The position numbers and the translations under genes are program-made. Below are positions 1 to 7,102 of a DNA stretch of 33,801 nt, one piece after another (within the stretch, counting starts at the first letter, position 1; every line of letters begins with the position of its first letter). The stretch lies in contig JAICNG010000034.1 in assembly GCA_025931335.1 (NCBI GenBank), positions 1 to 33,801 on the forward strand, written 5' to 3'. The DNA is from Gemmatimonadaceae bacterium. GTDB lineage: Bacteria > Gemmatimonadota > Gemmatimonadetes > Gemmatimonadales > Gemmatimonadaceae. The notes under the pieces were generated by a model. That model saw nothing but the letters and a program-made list of their open reading frames with translations. It did not search any database and was not told the DNA's origin.

Positions 1-276
1 CCCCTCGCGGTCCTCGCCGACCTCATCGCGCGCGGTGTTCCGGCCGACACGGCCTCGACCGCCATCCTGGCGCTCGCCGAAACGCCGGCGACGGACGCGC
101 AGTTCGCCGCGCTTCGCGCGGATATCGAGCGCGACATCGCGCGCGGCGCGCCACCGGCGATCGCTGCTGATCTGCGGACGCGGGGGGTTCCGCCAGGCTC
201 CCGCATTCCCATCGCCACCGATGCCACGACGACCGGGCGCGGTGTCGAAAACTCCAGCGCACCTCCGAGGCCATAA
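1..276 (+). CDS. C-terminal end of an unknown protein (5' truncated)
   Basis: An open frame runs from the first base of the window to a TAA at 274-276 with no start inside it, so this is the last 91 residues of a gene that begins upstream. The peptide is rich in Ala, Arg and Pro and contains two similar pieces, ARGVPAD near residue 11 and TRGVPPG near residue 61, so it may be a degenerate internal repeat. No domain is recognised and no function is proposed. It stops 8 bases before the start of the glycogen-binding-domain gene, so the two are probably co-transcribed. The third-position GC of the frame fits real coding sequence. A competing open frame on the plus strand (35-985) runs through the next gene and is rejected. 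Confidence 0.55.
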   Translation, partial: PLAVLADLIARGVPADTASTAILALAETPATDAQFAALRADIERDIARGAPPAIAADLRTRGVPPGSRIPIATDATTTGRGVENSSAPPRP

Positions 277-284
277 CGCAAGAC

Positions 285-1466
285 ATGTCCCGTCGCCTGG
301 TCGCGCTCACCCCGTTCGTGCTGACGGCGCTCGCCGCCGGCGCGGCGCGTGCGCAGGTGGTCGGGACGTTAGGTGCGGGAACGGGGCAAATTACCTACGA
401 CGACACCCCGCGCATGACGGTCGTGAGCCTCACGCCGGCGGTTCTGTTCGAGGGCGTGCGGACGACGCTCTCGGCGGCGGGGTCGTTCACGCGGTTCGAC
501 GGCGGCATCTGGAGTGCGCACGCGATCGCGGCCGGCTCCCGCTTCACCGAGGCGTACGGCCCGGTCCGCGGAGAGCTCTCGGCGCAGCTGGAGACGAACT
601 CGCATCGCGGCACACTCCGCACCACCCAGTTGATCGCGCAGGGTCGAGGGCATCTCATCGGCGCCGGCGAACGGGGCCTGTGGCTTGGCGCGGGTGCGGG
701 GCATGCGTGGCGGTCCCCAGCGGGGGGCGCGTTGATCCGCGCCGATGCCGGCGCGTGGGCGCAGCTCGGGGATGCGACGTTCCGCCTAACCGCGATGCAC
801 AACACGGTGAAGGCCAGTACCCGCCTGGTGTCGACCGCGCCCAACATGTCGGCCGAGGTGCTCGACACGCGCAACGAGACGGTGCTCAGGGAGACGGTGC
901 GCTATGTCGATGCGGAGGCCCAGGTCTCCTGGTCGCGCGCGCGTGTGGCAGTGGACGCCATGGCCGGCCAGCGCATGGTGCGTAACGGGGAGCGCACGAA
1001 TACCTGGCTGCTGGGTGGAAGCCTCCTGCTGACCGAGCGGCTCGCGCTCGTCGGCTCGACCGGTGCGAGCGCCTTTGACGTCGCCCAGGGACTGCCCGGT
1101 GGCCGCTACGCGACCATCGCGCTACGTGTGACCACGAGGGCGGGTGGCGCGCTCGAGCTTCGGTCGCGATCCCGCGCCATCGCGCGGGACATGGAAACAT
1201 GGCGCGAGCAGGATGGGACCGTCCTGCTCGTCGTGCACGCGCCCCGCGCGCGCCGCGTGGAGCTGATGGGCGATTTCACCGACTGGCGCCCGCTCGTGAT
1301 GCGTCGTGAGGCGGACGATCACTTCGCCGTGCGCATCCGGATTCCGGCGGGGAGCTATCGGATCAACGTGCGCGTGGATGGCGGCATGTGGACCGCTCCG
1401 CCCGGAACGACGGCGGTGGCGGACGAATACAACGGCGCGGCCGGACTGCTCGTCATCGGCACCTGA
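285..1466 (+). CDS. Secreted protein with C-terminal glycogen-binding (CBM48/AMPK-type) domain
   Basis: The 393-residue protein starts with a signal peptide ending in an ARAQ cleavage site near residue 24. Residues about 30-300 are low-complexity and beta-rich, with alternating hydrophobic residues, and resemble an outer-membrane beta-barrel or beta-propeller-like surface protein. The last 80 residues (about 310-390) match the glycogen-binding/CBM48-like fold: RRVELMGDFTDW, then a W-x-P-L segment, then F-x-V-x-I-x-P-G-S-Y-x-I-N-V-x-V-D-G. In this family that motif binds alpha-glucans or serves as an interaction module. The protein has no catalytic domain, so a structural or sensing role at the cell envelope is inferred. 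The barrel assignment of the middle part is weak. It lies 8 bases after the upstream partial gene. Confidence 0.75.
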   Translation: MSRRLVALTPFVLTALAAGAARAQVVGTLGAGTGQITYDDTPRMTVVSLTPAVLFEGVRTTLSAAGSFTRFDGGIWSAHAIAAGSRFTEAYGPVRGELSAQLETNSHRGTLRTTQLIAQGRGHLIGAGERGLWLGAGAGHAWRSPAGGALIRADAGAWAQLGDATFRLTAMHNTVKASTRLVSTAPNMSAEVLDTRNETVLRETVRYVDAEAQVSWSRARVAVDAMAGQRMVRNGERTNTWLLGGSLLLTERLALVGSTGASAFDVAQGLPGGRYATIALRVTTRAGGALELRSRSRAIARDMETWREQDGTVLLVVHAPRARRVELMGDFTDWRPLVMRREADDHFAVRIRIPAGSYRINVRVDGGMWTAPPGTTAVADEYNGAAGLLVIGT

Positions 1467-1473
1467 TCGGAGC

Positions 1474-1490
1474 GCGGCGAGAGTCGCCGC
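1474..1490. terminator. GC hairpin between convergent genes
   Basis: A perfect 7-bp stem GCGGCGA/TCGCCGC with a 3-base loop lies 7 bases after the stop of the glycogen-binding-domain gene and before the end of the decayed DUF6174 gene. There is no T run on either side, so if it terminates transcription it does so without a classical U tract. Confidence 0.35.
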
Positions 1491-1500
1491 CGCTCGTCCG

Positions 1501-1819
1501 TCACGGTGTCACCGCGAAGGCGTCCGTGCGATAGACGACCTCGTCATCGACGTAGTTCTCTGCCCAGTCGATGCTGATGACGGCGGGAAACCCATACGTC
1601 GCATCGAACTCGGTTTCGAAGTCGTCGGCGTCCTGCGCCGCCTGCTCGACGATCGCGAAAAGGCCGAGGATGTCGGTAGTCCTCCGCCAACAACGCCGGA
1701 ACCGGATCGCCCGTCGCCACGACGGTGCGCGACACGATGACGCCATCTCGGTCGCCGATCCATCGCCGCACCCCGCGAGAGCGGCGAGGGCGGCAACCAG
1801 AGACACGCGGTGACGCATG
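1501..1819 (-). pseudogene. Decayed DUF6174-type lipoprotein gene
   Basis: Reading on the minus strand, ATG at 1819 begins a short lipoprotein signal with lipobox ALAGC and then GDGSATE. The frame then loses similarity. The next stretch, in a different frame, reads DGVIVSRTVVATGDPVPALL and AEDY (about 1770-1690). The original frame then resumes with DILGLFAIVEQAAQDADD and ends ISIDWAENYVDDEVVYRTDA at the stop at 1501. Together these match the DUF6174 pattern (DG-x-V-x-S-A, TGEPVP, a LF-x-x-IE helix, YG-x-P-x-S-ISID, DDEV-x-Y), but only when two compensating frameshifts are allowed. The N-terminal third of the usual domain, between the lipobox and the DG turn, is missing. A frame-continuous 106-residue product is possible but would scramble the core, so pseudogene is preferred. 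A sequencing error is the alternative. Confidence 0.6.
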
Positions 1820-1941
1820 GTACCTCGGACGAGTTCGCTCGACGGAGACACCCTTGGGTGCATTGGCACGGTCACGGTGTCCTAGACCGTCCTTCCCACC
1901 CGGCTATATTCCGCCGACCGCGGCCGCTTCCACGAGGTGTC

Positions 1942-2871
1942 ATGCTCCGCCAGGCATTCCTGTATCTGTCGAACCAGCAGAAGATCTTTCGATTCGTTCG
2001 CAACAACCGATTCGCCAAGCGGCTTGCCCAGCGCTTCGTGGCCGGAGAGACGCTGGAGGAGGCGATTCGCGCCGTCGAGCCTCTCAACAAGCGAGGGATT
2101 ACGGCCTCGCTCGACCTCCTTGGCGAAAGCGTTCATACGGAGCGCGAAGCGCAGGCCGCGACGCGCGAGATCCTCACGATGCTCGACCGCATCAACGAGA
2201 GTCGCGCGCAGGCCAACGTCTCGCTCAAGCTGACGCAGATGGGGCTCGACCTCTCGGAGGAGCTGTGCGTGGGTCTCATGCACGACGTCGTCGGTCGGGC
2301 CCGCGATCTCGGGACCTTCATCCGGATCGACATGGAGGACAGCGCGTATACCGAGCGGACGCTGCGCCTGTTCGAGGATCGCTTGCACCCCTCGTACGGG
2401 GACCATGTCGGGATCGTGCTCCAGAGCTACCTCTATCGCACGCTGGCGGACGTGGAGCGCGCGATCGCGATCAGGGCGCGCGTGCGGCTTTGCAAGGGAG
2501 CGTACAAGGAGCCGGCGACGGTCGCCTATCCGGAAAAGGCAGACGTCGACGCCAACTACGTTCGGTGCATGCACAAGCTGCTTACCGAAGGCAACTATCC
2601 CGCGCTCGCGACGCACGACGATCGCATCATCAAGGAGGCGACGCGATACGTGCGCGCGAACGGCATCGCGGCGGACCGCTTCGAGTTCCAGATGCTGTAC
2701 GGCGTCCGGCGCGATCTCCAGGATCGGCTGGTGCGGGAGGGGTGGCGCGTTCGCGTGTACGTCCCGTTCGGCACACAGTGGTATCCCTATCTCATGCGCC
2801 GGCTGGCGGAGCGCCCGTCGAACATTGCGTTCATTACGGGAAACGTGGTACGGGAGATGATCCGGCGATGA
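1942..2871 (+). CDS. Proline dehydrogenase (monofunctional PRODH)
   Basis: This FAD enzyme oxidises L-proline to pyrroline-5-carboxylate and passes electrons to the membrane quinone pool, the first step of proline catabolism. The ATG at 1942 gives 309 residues, typical of the monofunctional enzyme; the frame is open further upstream but carries no family sequence. Diagnostic motifs of the PRODH TIM barrel are present in order: SLKLTQ (94-99), IDMED (129-133), QSYLYR (161-166), LCKGAYKE (183-190), ATHD (223-226), FQMLYG (249-254), and the substrate-binding helix Y-x-x-RR-x-x-E-x-x-x-N within YPYLMRRLAERPSN (281-294). No P5C dehydrogenase domain is fused and none lies nearby. The next gene begins 20 bases downstream, so this is the first gene of an operon that ends with rsgA. 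Confidence 0.95.
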   Translation: MLRQAFLYLSNQQKIFRFVRNNRFAKRLAQRFVAGETLEEAIRAVEPLNKRGITASLDLLGESVHTEREAQAATREILTMLDRINESRAQANVSLKLTQMGLDLSEELCVGLMHDVVGRARDLGTFIRIDMEDSAYTERTLRLFEDRLHPSYGDHVGIVLQSYLYRTLADVERAIAIRARVRLCKGAYKEPATVAYPEKADVDANYVRCMHKLLTEGNYPALATHDDRIIKEATRYVRANGIAADRFEFQMLYGVRRDLQDRLVREGWRVRVYVPFGTQWYPYLMRRLAERPSNIAFITGNVVREMIRR

Positions 2872-2891
2872 GACGCAATCGCCCTTAGAGC

Positions 2892-3287
2892 ATGGGCCGC
2901 TTCCTTCCCCCCGATCACTCGAAAGGCGACGAGCACACGCTCGGCGGGTACATGGCGGTGCATGCGCGGCCGGCCGCATTCGAGGGGGCGGATGGGGCAT
3001 CGTATTCGGCGGACATCGGAGTCGACGAGACGGGCGATGCGGCGGCGCCGGTGGGAGCTTACCTGATCTTTCTGCGGTGGAGTCCGGGAGAGCCTCGCAT
3101 CGTGGGGCATCTCGAGACCGATTTCCTCGCGCGCGCGCGGACCGAAGACGAAGCGCGGGCCGCGATCGGGGCGCTGTCCCTCGACGAGACCAAGCGCGTG
3201 CTCGACGAGCTGATTCGCGCATCGCGTCCGAGCGGGGGAGAGCGAGCGTGGTGGGACGTGATGCGCGAGGAGAACGAGGGGCCGTGA
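2892..3287 (+). CDS. Small protein of unknown function between PRODH and rsgA
   Basis: The 131-residue soluble protein has no signal peptide or membrane segment. The middle has a beta-rich part (VGAYLIFLRW, then PRIVGHLETDFLA) followed by an acidic helical part (DEARAAIGALSLDETKRVLDEL). I do not recognise the family. It is held in an operon: it starts 20 bases after the proline dehydrogenase and its TGA overlaps the GTG start of rsgA (GTGA at 3284-3287), which implies translational coupling with rsgA. The ribosome-binding site before the ATG at 2892 is weak (TTAGAGC). Because it is unusually tightly linked to rsgA, a role in ribosome maturation is possible, but nothing in the sequence shows it. 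Confidence 0.75.
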   Translation: MGRFLPPDHSKGDEHTLGGYMAVHARPAAFEGADGASYSADIGVDETGDAAAPVGAYLIFLRWSPGEPRIVGHLETDFLARARTEDEARAAIGALSLDETKRVLDELIRASRPSGGERAWWDVMREENEGP

Positions 3288-4225
3288 CGCCGCCTCGCCG
3301 CGCGAAGGGAATCGTTCTTCGGGGAACCGGCGGCGTGTGGCAGGTCCGCACCGAGACAGGGGAGACGATTCCGGCGTCGCTCCGCGGCCGTCTCAAGCAG
3401 GGCGAGTACGACAAGCTTGCGGTAGGCGACGACGTGATCGTCGAGCAGGGAGCCCAGGACGATGCGTGGTCCATCGTCGAGATTCTCCCTCGCCGCTCGA
3501 AGCTGGCGCGTCGCGATCCGAGTGGCCAGCCGGGTGGCCGGGTCGTCGCCGCGAACATCGATCAGGTCGTCGTCGTCTTCGCGATCGCCGAGCCGGAGCC
3601 GCACGTGCGCATGCTCGATCGCTTTCTCGTGATCGCGGAGGGCAACGACCTTCCCTCGCGCGTGGTGGTGAACAAGATCGAGCTCGCGCCCGGTCCAACG
3701 ACGCTCTTTCGGGAATACGAGCGCATCGGCTATCCCGTGCACTACACGAGCGTGAAGCGGGGCGACGGTCTGGTCGAGCTCAAGAATGCGCTGCGCGGCA
3801 GGGTGTCGGCGTTCTCCGGACCCTCGGGCGTGGGGAAATCATCGTTGCTGAACGCGATGTTCCCCGGCCTCAATCTCCGCGTGGGAGAAATCAGCCGCTC
3901 GGTGATGAAGGGGCGACACACGACGGTGGGAGCGGATCTGCATCCCCTTCCCGAGACGGGCTACGTGGTGGACACGCCCGGGCTCCGCGAGGTGGGAGTA
4001 TGGGGACTCGATGCGCGCGAGCTCGACCGATGCTTTCCGGAGATGCGCCCGCTACTCGAGGAGTGCCGCTTCGGTGACTGCACCCACCGTGTGGAGCCGG
4101 GCTGCGCCGTGCGCGCGGGGGTGGAGAGCGGTGCGGTGTCGCGGGAGAGGTACGAGTCCTATCTCAAGTTGAGGAAGGAGCTGGAGGAGATCGGGTTCGA
4201 GGGGTCGAGGGGTCGGGGGGTCTAG
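3284..4225 (+). CDS. rsgA: Ribosome small-subunit-dependent GTPase RsgA
   Basis: RsgA is the circularly permuted GTPase that checks late 30S subunit assembly. The GTG at 3284 overlaps the previous stop and follows a GAGGAGAA ribosome-binding site, giving 313 residues. An N-terminal OB fold spans about 8-70. The permuted G motifs come in the expected order: G4 NKIE (130-133, Glu in place of the usual Asp), G5 TSVK (155-158), P-loop GPSGVGKSS (179-187), G2 region KGRHTT (209-214) and G3 VDTPG (229-233). The C-terminal zinc site has C261, C266, H268 and C274. The last ten residues (GFEGSRGRGV) are not family sequence. They are encoded by an 8-bp tandem repeat that runs past the stop. Confidence 0.96.
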   Translation: MTPPRRAKGIVLRGTGGVWQVRTETGETIPASLRGRLKQGEYDKLAVGDDVIVEQGAQDDAWSIVEILPRRSKLARRDPSGQPGGRVVAANIDQVVVVFAIAEPEPHVRMLDRFLVIAEGNDLPSRVVVNKIELAPGPTTLFREYERIGYPVHYTSVKRGDGLVELKNALRGRVSAFSGPSGVGKSSLLNAMFPGLNLRVGEISRSVMKGRHTTVGADLHPLPETGYVVDTPGLREVGVWGLDARELDRCFPEMRPLLEECRFGDCTHRVEPGCAVRAGVESGAVSRERYESYLKLRKELEEIGFEGSRGRGV

Positions 4226-4266
4226 GGAGCCGAGCCGATTCGGTGCCCTCGATCCCGCGATCCCGG
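4196..4266. repeat. Inverted pair of 8-bp tandem repeats at convergent gene ends
   Basis: On the plus strand 4196-4227 is four units of about GTCGAGGG (TTCGAGGG, GTCGAGGG, GTCGGGGG, GTCTAGGG). On the minus strand 4266-4246 reads GGGATCGC, GGGATCGA, GGG, again period 8. The two arms face each other around 4228-4245 and form an imperfect palindrome between rsgA and the convergent GntR gene. The left arm encodes the tail and stop codon of RsgA. It may act as a two-way terminator or a REP-like element. Confidence 0.55.
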
Positions 4267-4269
4267 CTG

Positions 4270-5046
4270 TCACCAGCTCCCGCGCTCTCCCGCCACCTCG
4301 ATCACTCGCCCCAGTCTTTCCGCTGCGTGGCGCCAGTTCGTCTGCACCGCGTGCTGCGCGCCCTCGGCGTCGCCATCGCGGATGGCGTGAATGATCACGT
4401 CGTGCTCGTCGACCGACGGGCGGATGTCGCCGACCAGCAGGCTGATGTACATCCGGATGTAGCGCTCGGCCTGCGGCTTCACCGCCTCGTGCAACGCGCG
4501 CAGTCGCGCGCCGGCGCCCTCTTCGACGAGACGCTGGTGAAACGCCTCGTCATAGTCGTACACGCGGTTGTGATCGGTGGGATTCGCTTCGGCGGCGCGA
4601 CGGAAGTCGACGTTCAGCGCGCGCAGCGAGCGCGCCAGCGTCGCGCGGTCGCCGCTCGCGCGCTCGGCGGCACCGAAGGCGGCGAGTCCCTCGAGCGTGC
4701 CGACGATGTTGAGCAGCTCGCGCACGTCCTGCTTCGTGAGCGGAGCCACCGTGAGGCGGGACTGGTGCGCGAGCGGCGCGCCGACGACGTAGCCCTCCTG
4801 CTGTAGCCGCTGGAGCGCCTCGCGCACGGGCGTTCGGGAGACGCCGAGTCGTTCGGCGATATCGGTTTCGATGATGCGGCTGCCGGGCGCGAGCTTCCCC
4901 TGGACGATCAGCGCGCGCAGCTGACCGTACACCTGGGTGGGACGGGGGGCGCGCGCCGCGCTGGAGGTCCCGGTGCGGCGGACGGGCGTGCGACGGCGAG
5001 AGGTTGGGCTCACGGCGAATAGATGTCGGGGGAGGGGAACAGCCAC
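4270..5046 (-). CDS. GntR-family regulator with FCD ligand domain
   Basis: A transcription factor of the FadR subfamily. The winged-helix DNA-binding domain lies at about 37-105 with the classic helix-turn-helix ETDIAERLGVSRTPVREALQ (60-79). The FCD all-helical ligand domain follows (about 108-240), with the metal/ligand positions Asp166, His170, His216 and His240 in place. It is divergent from an amino-acid permease whose start is 104 bases away, with a TGCATACA repeat between them, so it probably controls that permease and itself in response to an amino or carboxylic acid; the ligand cannot be read from the sequence. The start is uncertain: GTG at 5046 gives 258 residues, and GTG at 5013 is possible because the first 30 residues are basic and non-conserved. 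Confidence 0.88.
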   Translation of the reverse strand: MAVPLPRHLFAVSPTSRRRTPVRRTGTSSAARAPRPTQVYGQLRALIVQGKLAPGSRIIETDIAERLGVSRTPVREALQRLQQEGYVVGAPLAHQSRLTVAPLTKQDVRELLNIVGTLEGLAAFGAAERASGDRATLARSLRALNVDFRRAAEANPTDHNRVYDYDEAFHQRLVEEGAGARLRALHEAVKPQAERYIRMYISLLVGDIRPSVDEHDVIIHAIRDGDAEGAQHAVQTNWRHAAERLGRVIEVAGERGSW

Positions 5047-5101
5047 AAGGTCGGCGTGCCACCCTTGCGGGCATGGTCCGGCCAGCTATCTTGGGCGATA
5101 T

Positions 5102-5127
5102 ATTTGCATACATAAGTGCATACAAAT
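5102..5127. promoter_or_regulatory. Probable GntR/FCD operator between regulator and permease
   Basis: An AT-rich island in GC-rich DNA holds two direct copies of TGCATACA, at 5105-5112 and 5117-5124, 12 bp apart, within an imperfect palindrome (ATTTG...CAAAT; 18 of 26 positions symmetrical). Each copy resembles the T-x-GT-x-x-AC-x-A type half sites bound by FadR-subfamily regulators. It sits between the divergent regulator and permease starts, 24 bases before the permease ATG, where bound protein would block transcription. Confidence 0.55.
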
Positions 5128-5150
5128 AACCATCGCTCGCGAGGGTTCCC

Positions 5151-6629
5151 ATGAGCCTGTTGACGAAGAAGCCACTGGCCGCGCTTCTCGCCGATGCCGA
5201 GACCACGCCCCTCCGCCGGGTGCTCGGCCCCGTGCATCTGACCATGCTCGGCGTCGGGGCGATCATCGGCAGCGGCATCTTCGTGCTCACCGGGGTCGTC
5301 GCGGCGCAGAACGCCGGACCTGCCCTCGTCCTGTCGATGATCCTGGCCGGCATCGCCTGCGCGTTTGCCGGTCTCTGCTACGCGGAGTTCGCGAGCATGA
5401 TTCCGGTGGCCGGGAGCGCCTATACGTACGCCTACGCGACCCTCGGCGAAATCTTCGCCTGGATCATCGGGTGGGATCTCATCCTCGAATACTCGTTGAG
5501 CGCATCGACGGTCGCGGTGGGATGGTCGGGGCTGGTCGTGTCGCTGCTCAACGATTTCGGCCTCGCGCTGCCGCCGCAGTTCACCGAGGCGACCGGCACC
5601 AGCATCGCGCTCGCGGGTGGTGGGAGCGCCACCGCCCTGTTCAACCTGCCGGCGGTGCTGGTCATCGTGGCCGTCACGGCACTGTTGGTCGTCGGCATTC
5701 GTGAATCGGCGGGGGCGAACGCGGTGATCGTCGTCGTGAAGGTGCTCGTGCTGCTGCTCTTCATCGGGTTCGGCGCCGCATACGTGCGCCCCGAGAACTG
5801 GACGCCGTTCATCCCGGAAAACACCGGCACCTTCGGTGAGTTCGGGTGGAGCGGCATTCTTCGCGGCGCGGGGATCATCTTCTTCGCCTACATCGGTTTC
5901 GACGCCGTCTCCACTGCGGCGCAGGAAGCGAAGAATCCCCAGCGCGATCTGCCGATCGGCATCCTCGCCTCGCTGGCCGTCTGTACGGTGCTGTTCATCG
6001 CCACGGCGCTGGTGCTGACTGGCATCATCCCGTATACGCGCCTCGACGTTGCCGCGCCCGTCGCGCTCGCCGTCGACGAGACGGGCATGGGCTGGCTGCG
6101 CCCGTTCATCAAGCTCGGCGCCATTGCCGGGTTATCGAGCGTCATTCTCGTGTTGCTGATGGCGCAGCCGCGCATCTTCATGGCGATGAGTCGCGACGGA
6201 CTGCTGCCGCCGCTGTTCTCGCGTATTCACGCTCGGTTCAGGACACCGGCGATCACGACGATTCTCACCGGTGCCGTCGTGGCGGTCGCGGCGGGGCTCG
6301 TTCCCATCAGTGTGTTGAGCCAGCTCGTGGCGATGGGGACGCTGCTCGCGTTCGCCATCGTCTGCGGCGCGGTGTTGGTCCTGCGGCGAACGAACCCGGA
6401 GCTGGCGCGCCCTTTCCGAACCCCGGGGTCGCCCTGGGTGCCGTTGGCCGGTGTCGCGTCATGCCTCTACCTGATGTCGGGTCTCCCGCTCGCGACCTGG
6501 GAGCGCCTGGTGATCTGGCTCGCGATCGGGCTCGCGATCTACTTCGTGTACAGCCGAGCGAGGGCGGCGCGGGTGCGGTTGGGGGTGAGAGAAGGGCTGG
6601 TGGTGGGAGAAGAACGGCGGCGTGCATGA
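5151..6629 (+). CDS. APC-family amino-acid permease
   Basis: The 492-residue integral membrane protein belongs to the amino acid-polyamine-organocation superfamily and resembles the cationic amino-acid transporter branch. The first helix carries the signature GVGAIIGSGIFVLTG (about 35-49), and a YAEFASMIPVAGSAYTYAY segment (77-95) marks helix 3. I count about 12-14 hydrophobic segments. The helix 6 region IIFFAYIGFDAVSTAAQE and the helix 8 region RIFMAMSRDGLLPPLFSRIH are typical of the family. The ATG at 5151 follows a GAGGG ribosome-binding site. The substrate is not determined, but control by the divergent GntR/FCD regulator is likely. A long inverted repeat begins 9 bases after the stop. 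Confidence 0.92.
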   Translation: MSLLTKKPLAALLADAETTPLRRVLGPVHLTMLGVGAIIGSGIFVLTGVVAAQNAGPALVLSMILAGIACAFAGLCYAEFASMIPVAGSAYTYAYATLGEIFAWIIGWDLILEYSLSASTVAVGWSGLVVSLLNDFGLALPPQFTEATGTSIALAGGGSATALFNLPAVLVIVAVTALLVVGIRESAGANAVIVVVKVLVLLLFIGFGAAYVRPENWTPFIPENTGTFGEFGWSGILRGAGIIFFAYIGFDAVSTAAQEAKNPQRDLPIGILASLAVCTVLFIATALVLTGIIPYTRLDVAAPVALAVDETGMGWLRPFIKLGAIAGLSSVILVLLMAQPRIFMAMSRDGLLPPLFSRIHARFRTPAITTILTGAVVAVAAGLVPISVLSQLVAMGTLLAFAIVCGAVLVLRRTNPELARPFRTPGSPWVPLAGVASCLYLMSGLPLATWERLVIWLAIGLAIYFVYSRARAARVRLGVREGLVVGEERRRA

Positions 6630-6637
6630 GGGCGCGT

Positions 6638-7089
6638 CGCACAACGAGCCCTAACAGCGTATCACAGAGAGCACAGAGACGTAGCACAGGGACTCACAGA
6701 GGAACCTGCAACCGCTGACTTGGGGAAAAAAGTTCATCGGGGATTTGCCGGGAACGATCGCGGTGACGGGGCCACGGACCGCCCAACGGCGAAGTGACCC
6801 GTATAACAACACGAATTGCCCGAATTGCTCCCAGCGCCGCGCTATCCTCCGCGCGTAAGCCCAACGACACACTGTTGTTCCTGGAGAGCCGAGCGTGCAA
6901 GGACGCAATTCGTGTAATTCGTGTTGTTATTCGGGTCAGTTGGCAGTTCAGCTGTCCGTGGCCCCACCACCGAGATCGCTCCCGGAATCCCCGATGAACC
7001 AAAGAAAGCCCTTCGCAGTTGCGGTTCTCGGTGAGTCCCTGTGGATGTCTCTGTCCTCTCTGTGATACGCTGTTACGGCTCGTTGCGCG
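6638..7089. repeat. Long imperfect inverted repeat (about 190-bp arms) filling a gene-free gap
   Basis: This stretch has no credible gene. The left arm 6638-6827 and right arm 6906-7089 are reverse complements of each other with small indels. The outer 60 bases are nearly identical (CGCACAACGAGCC, then TAACAGCGTATCACAGAGAG, then CACAGGGACTCAC), and the inner ends share AACAACACGAATT. The central spacer is 6828-6905. The outer part is made of short CACAGAGAG units and the inner part of ACACGAATTGCCCGAATT units of about 9-10 bp. The segment 6736-6801 is closely similar to 29341-29406, so this is a dispersed family. It carries no transposase, so it could be a MITE-like or structured-RNA element. 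Confidence 0.85.
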
Positions 7090-7102
7090 ATGGCGAGAAG
7101 CC

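Noticed and set aside
1882-3558. Long open frame (558 codons) on the minus strand across the proline dehydrogenase operon
   Set aside because: It is antisense to three well-supported genes, has low-complexity Arg/Pro-rich sequence, and reflects the lack of stop codons in the complementary frame of GC-rich genes.
6661-7080. Small open frames within the long inverted repeat
   Set aside because: They are short, are explained by the repeat arms, have no ribosome-binding site and no recognisable domain.
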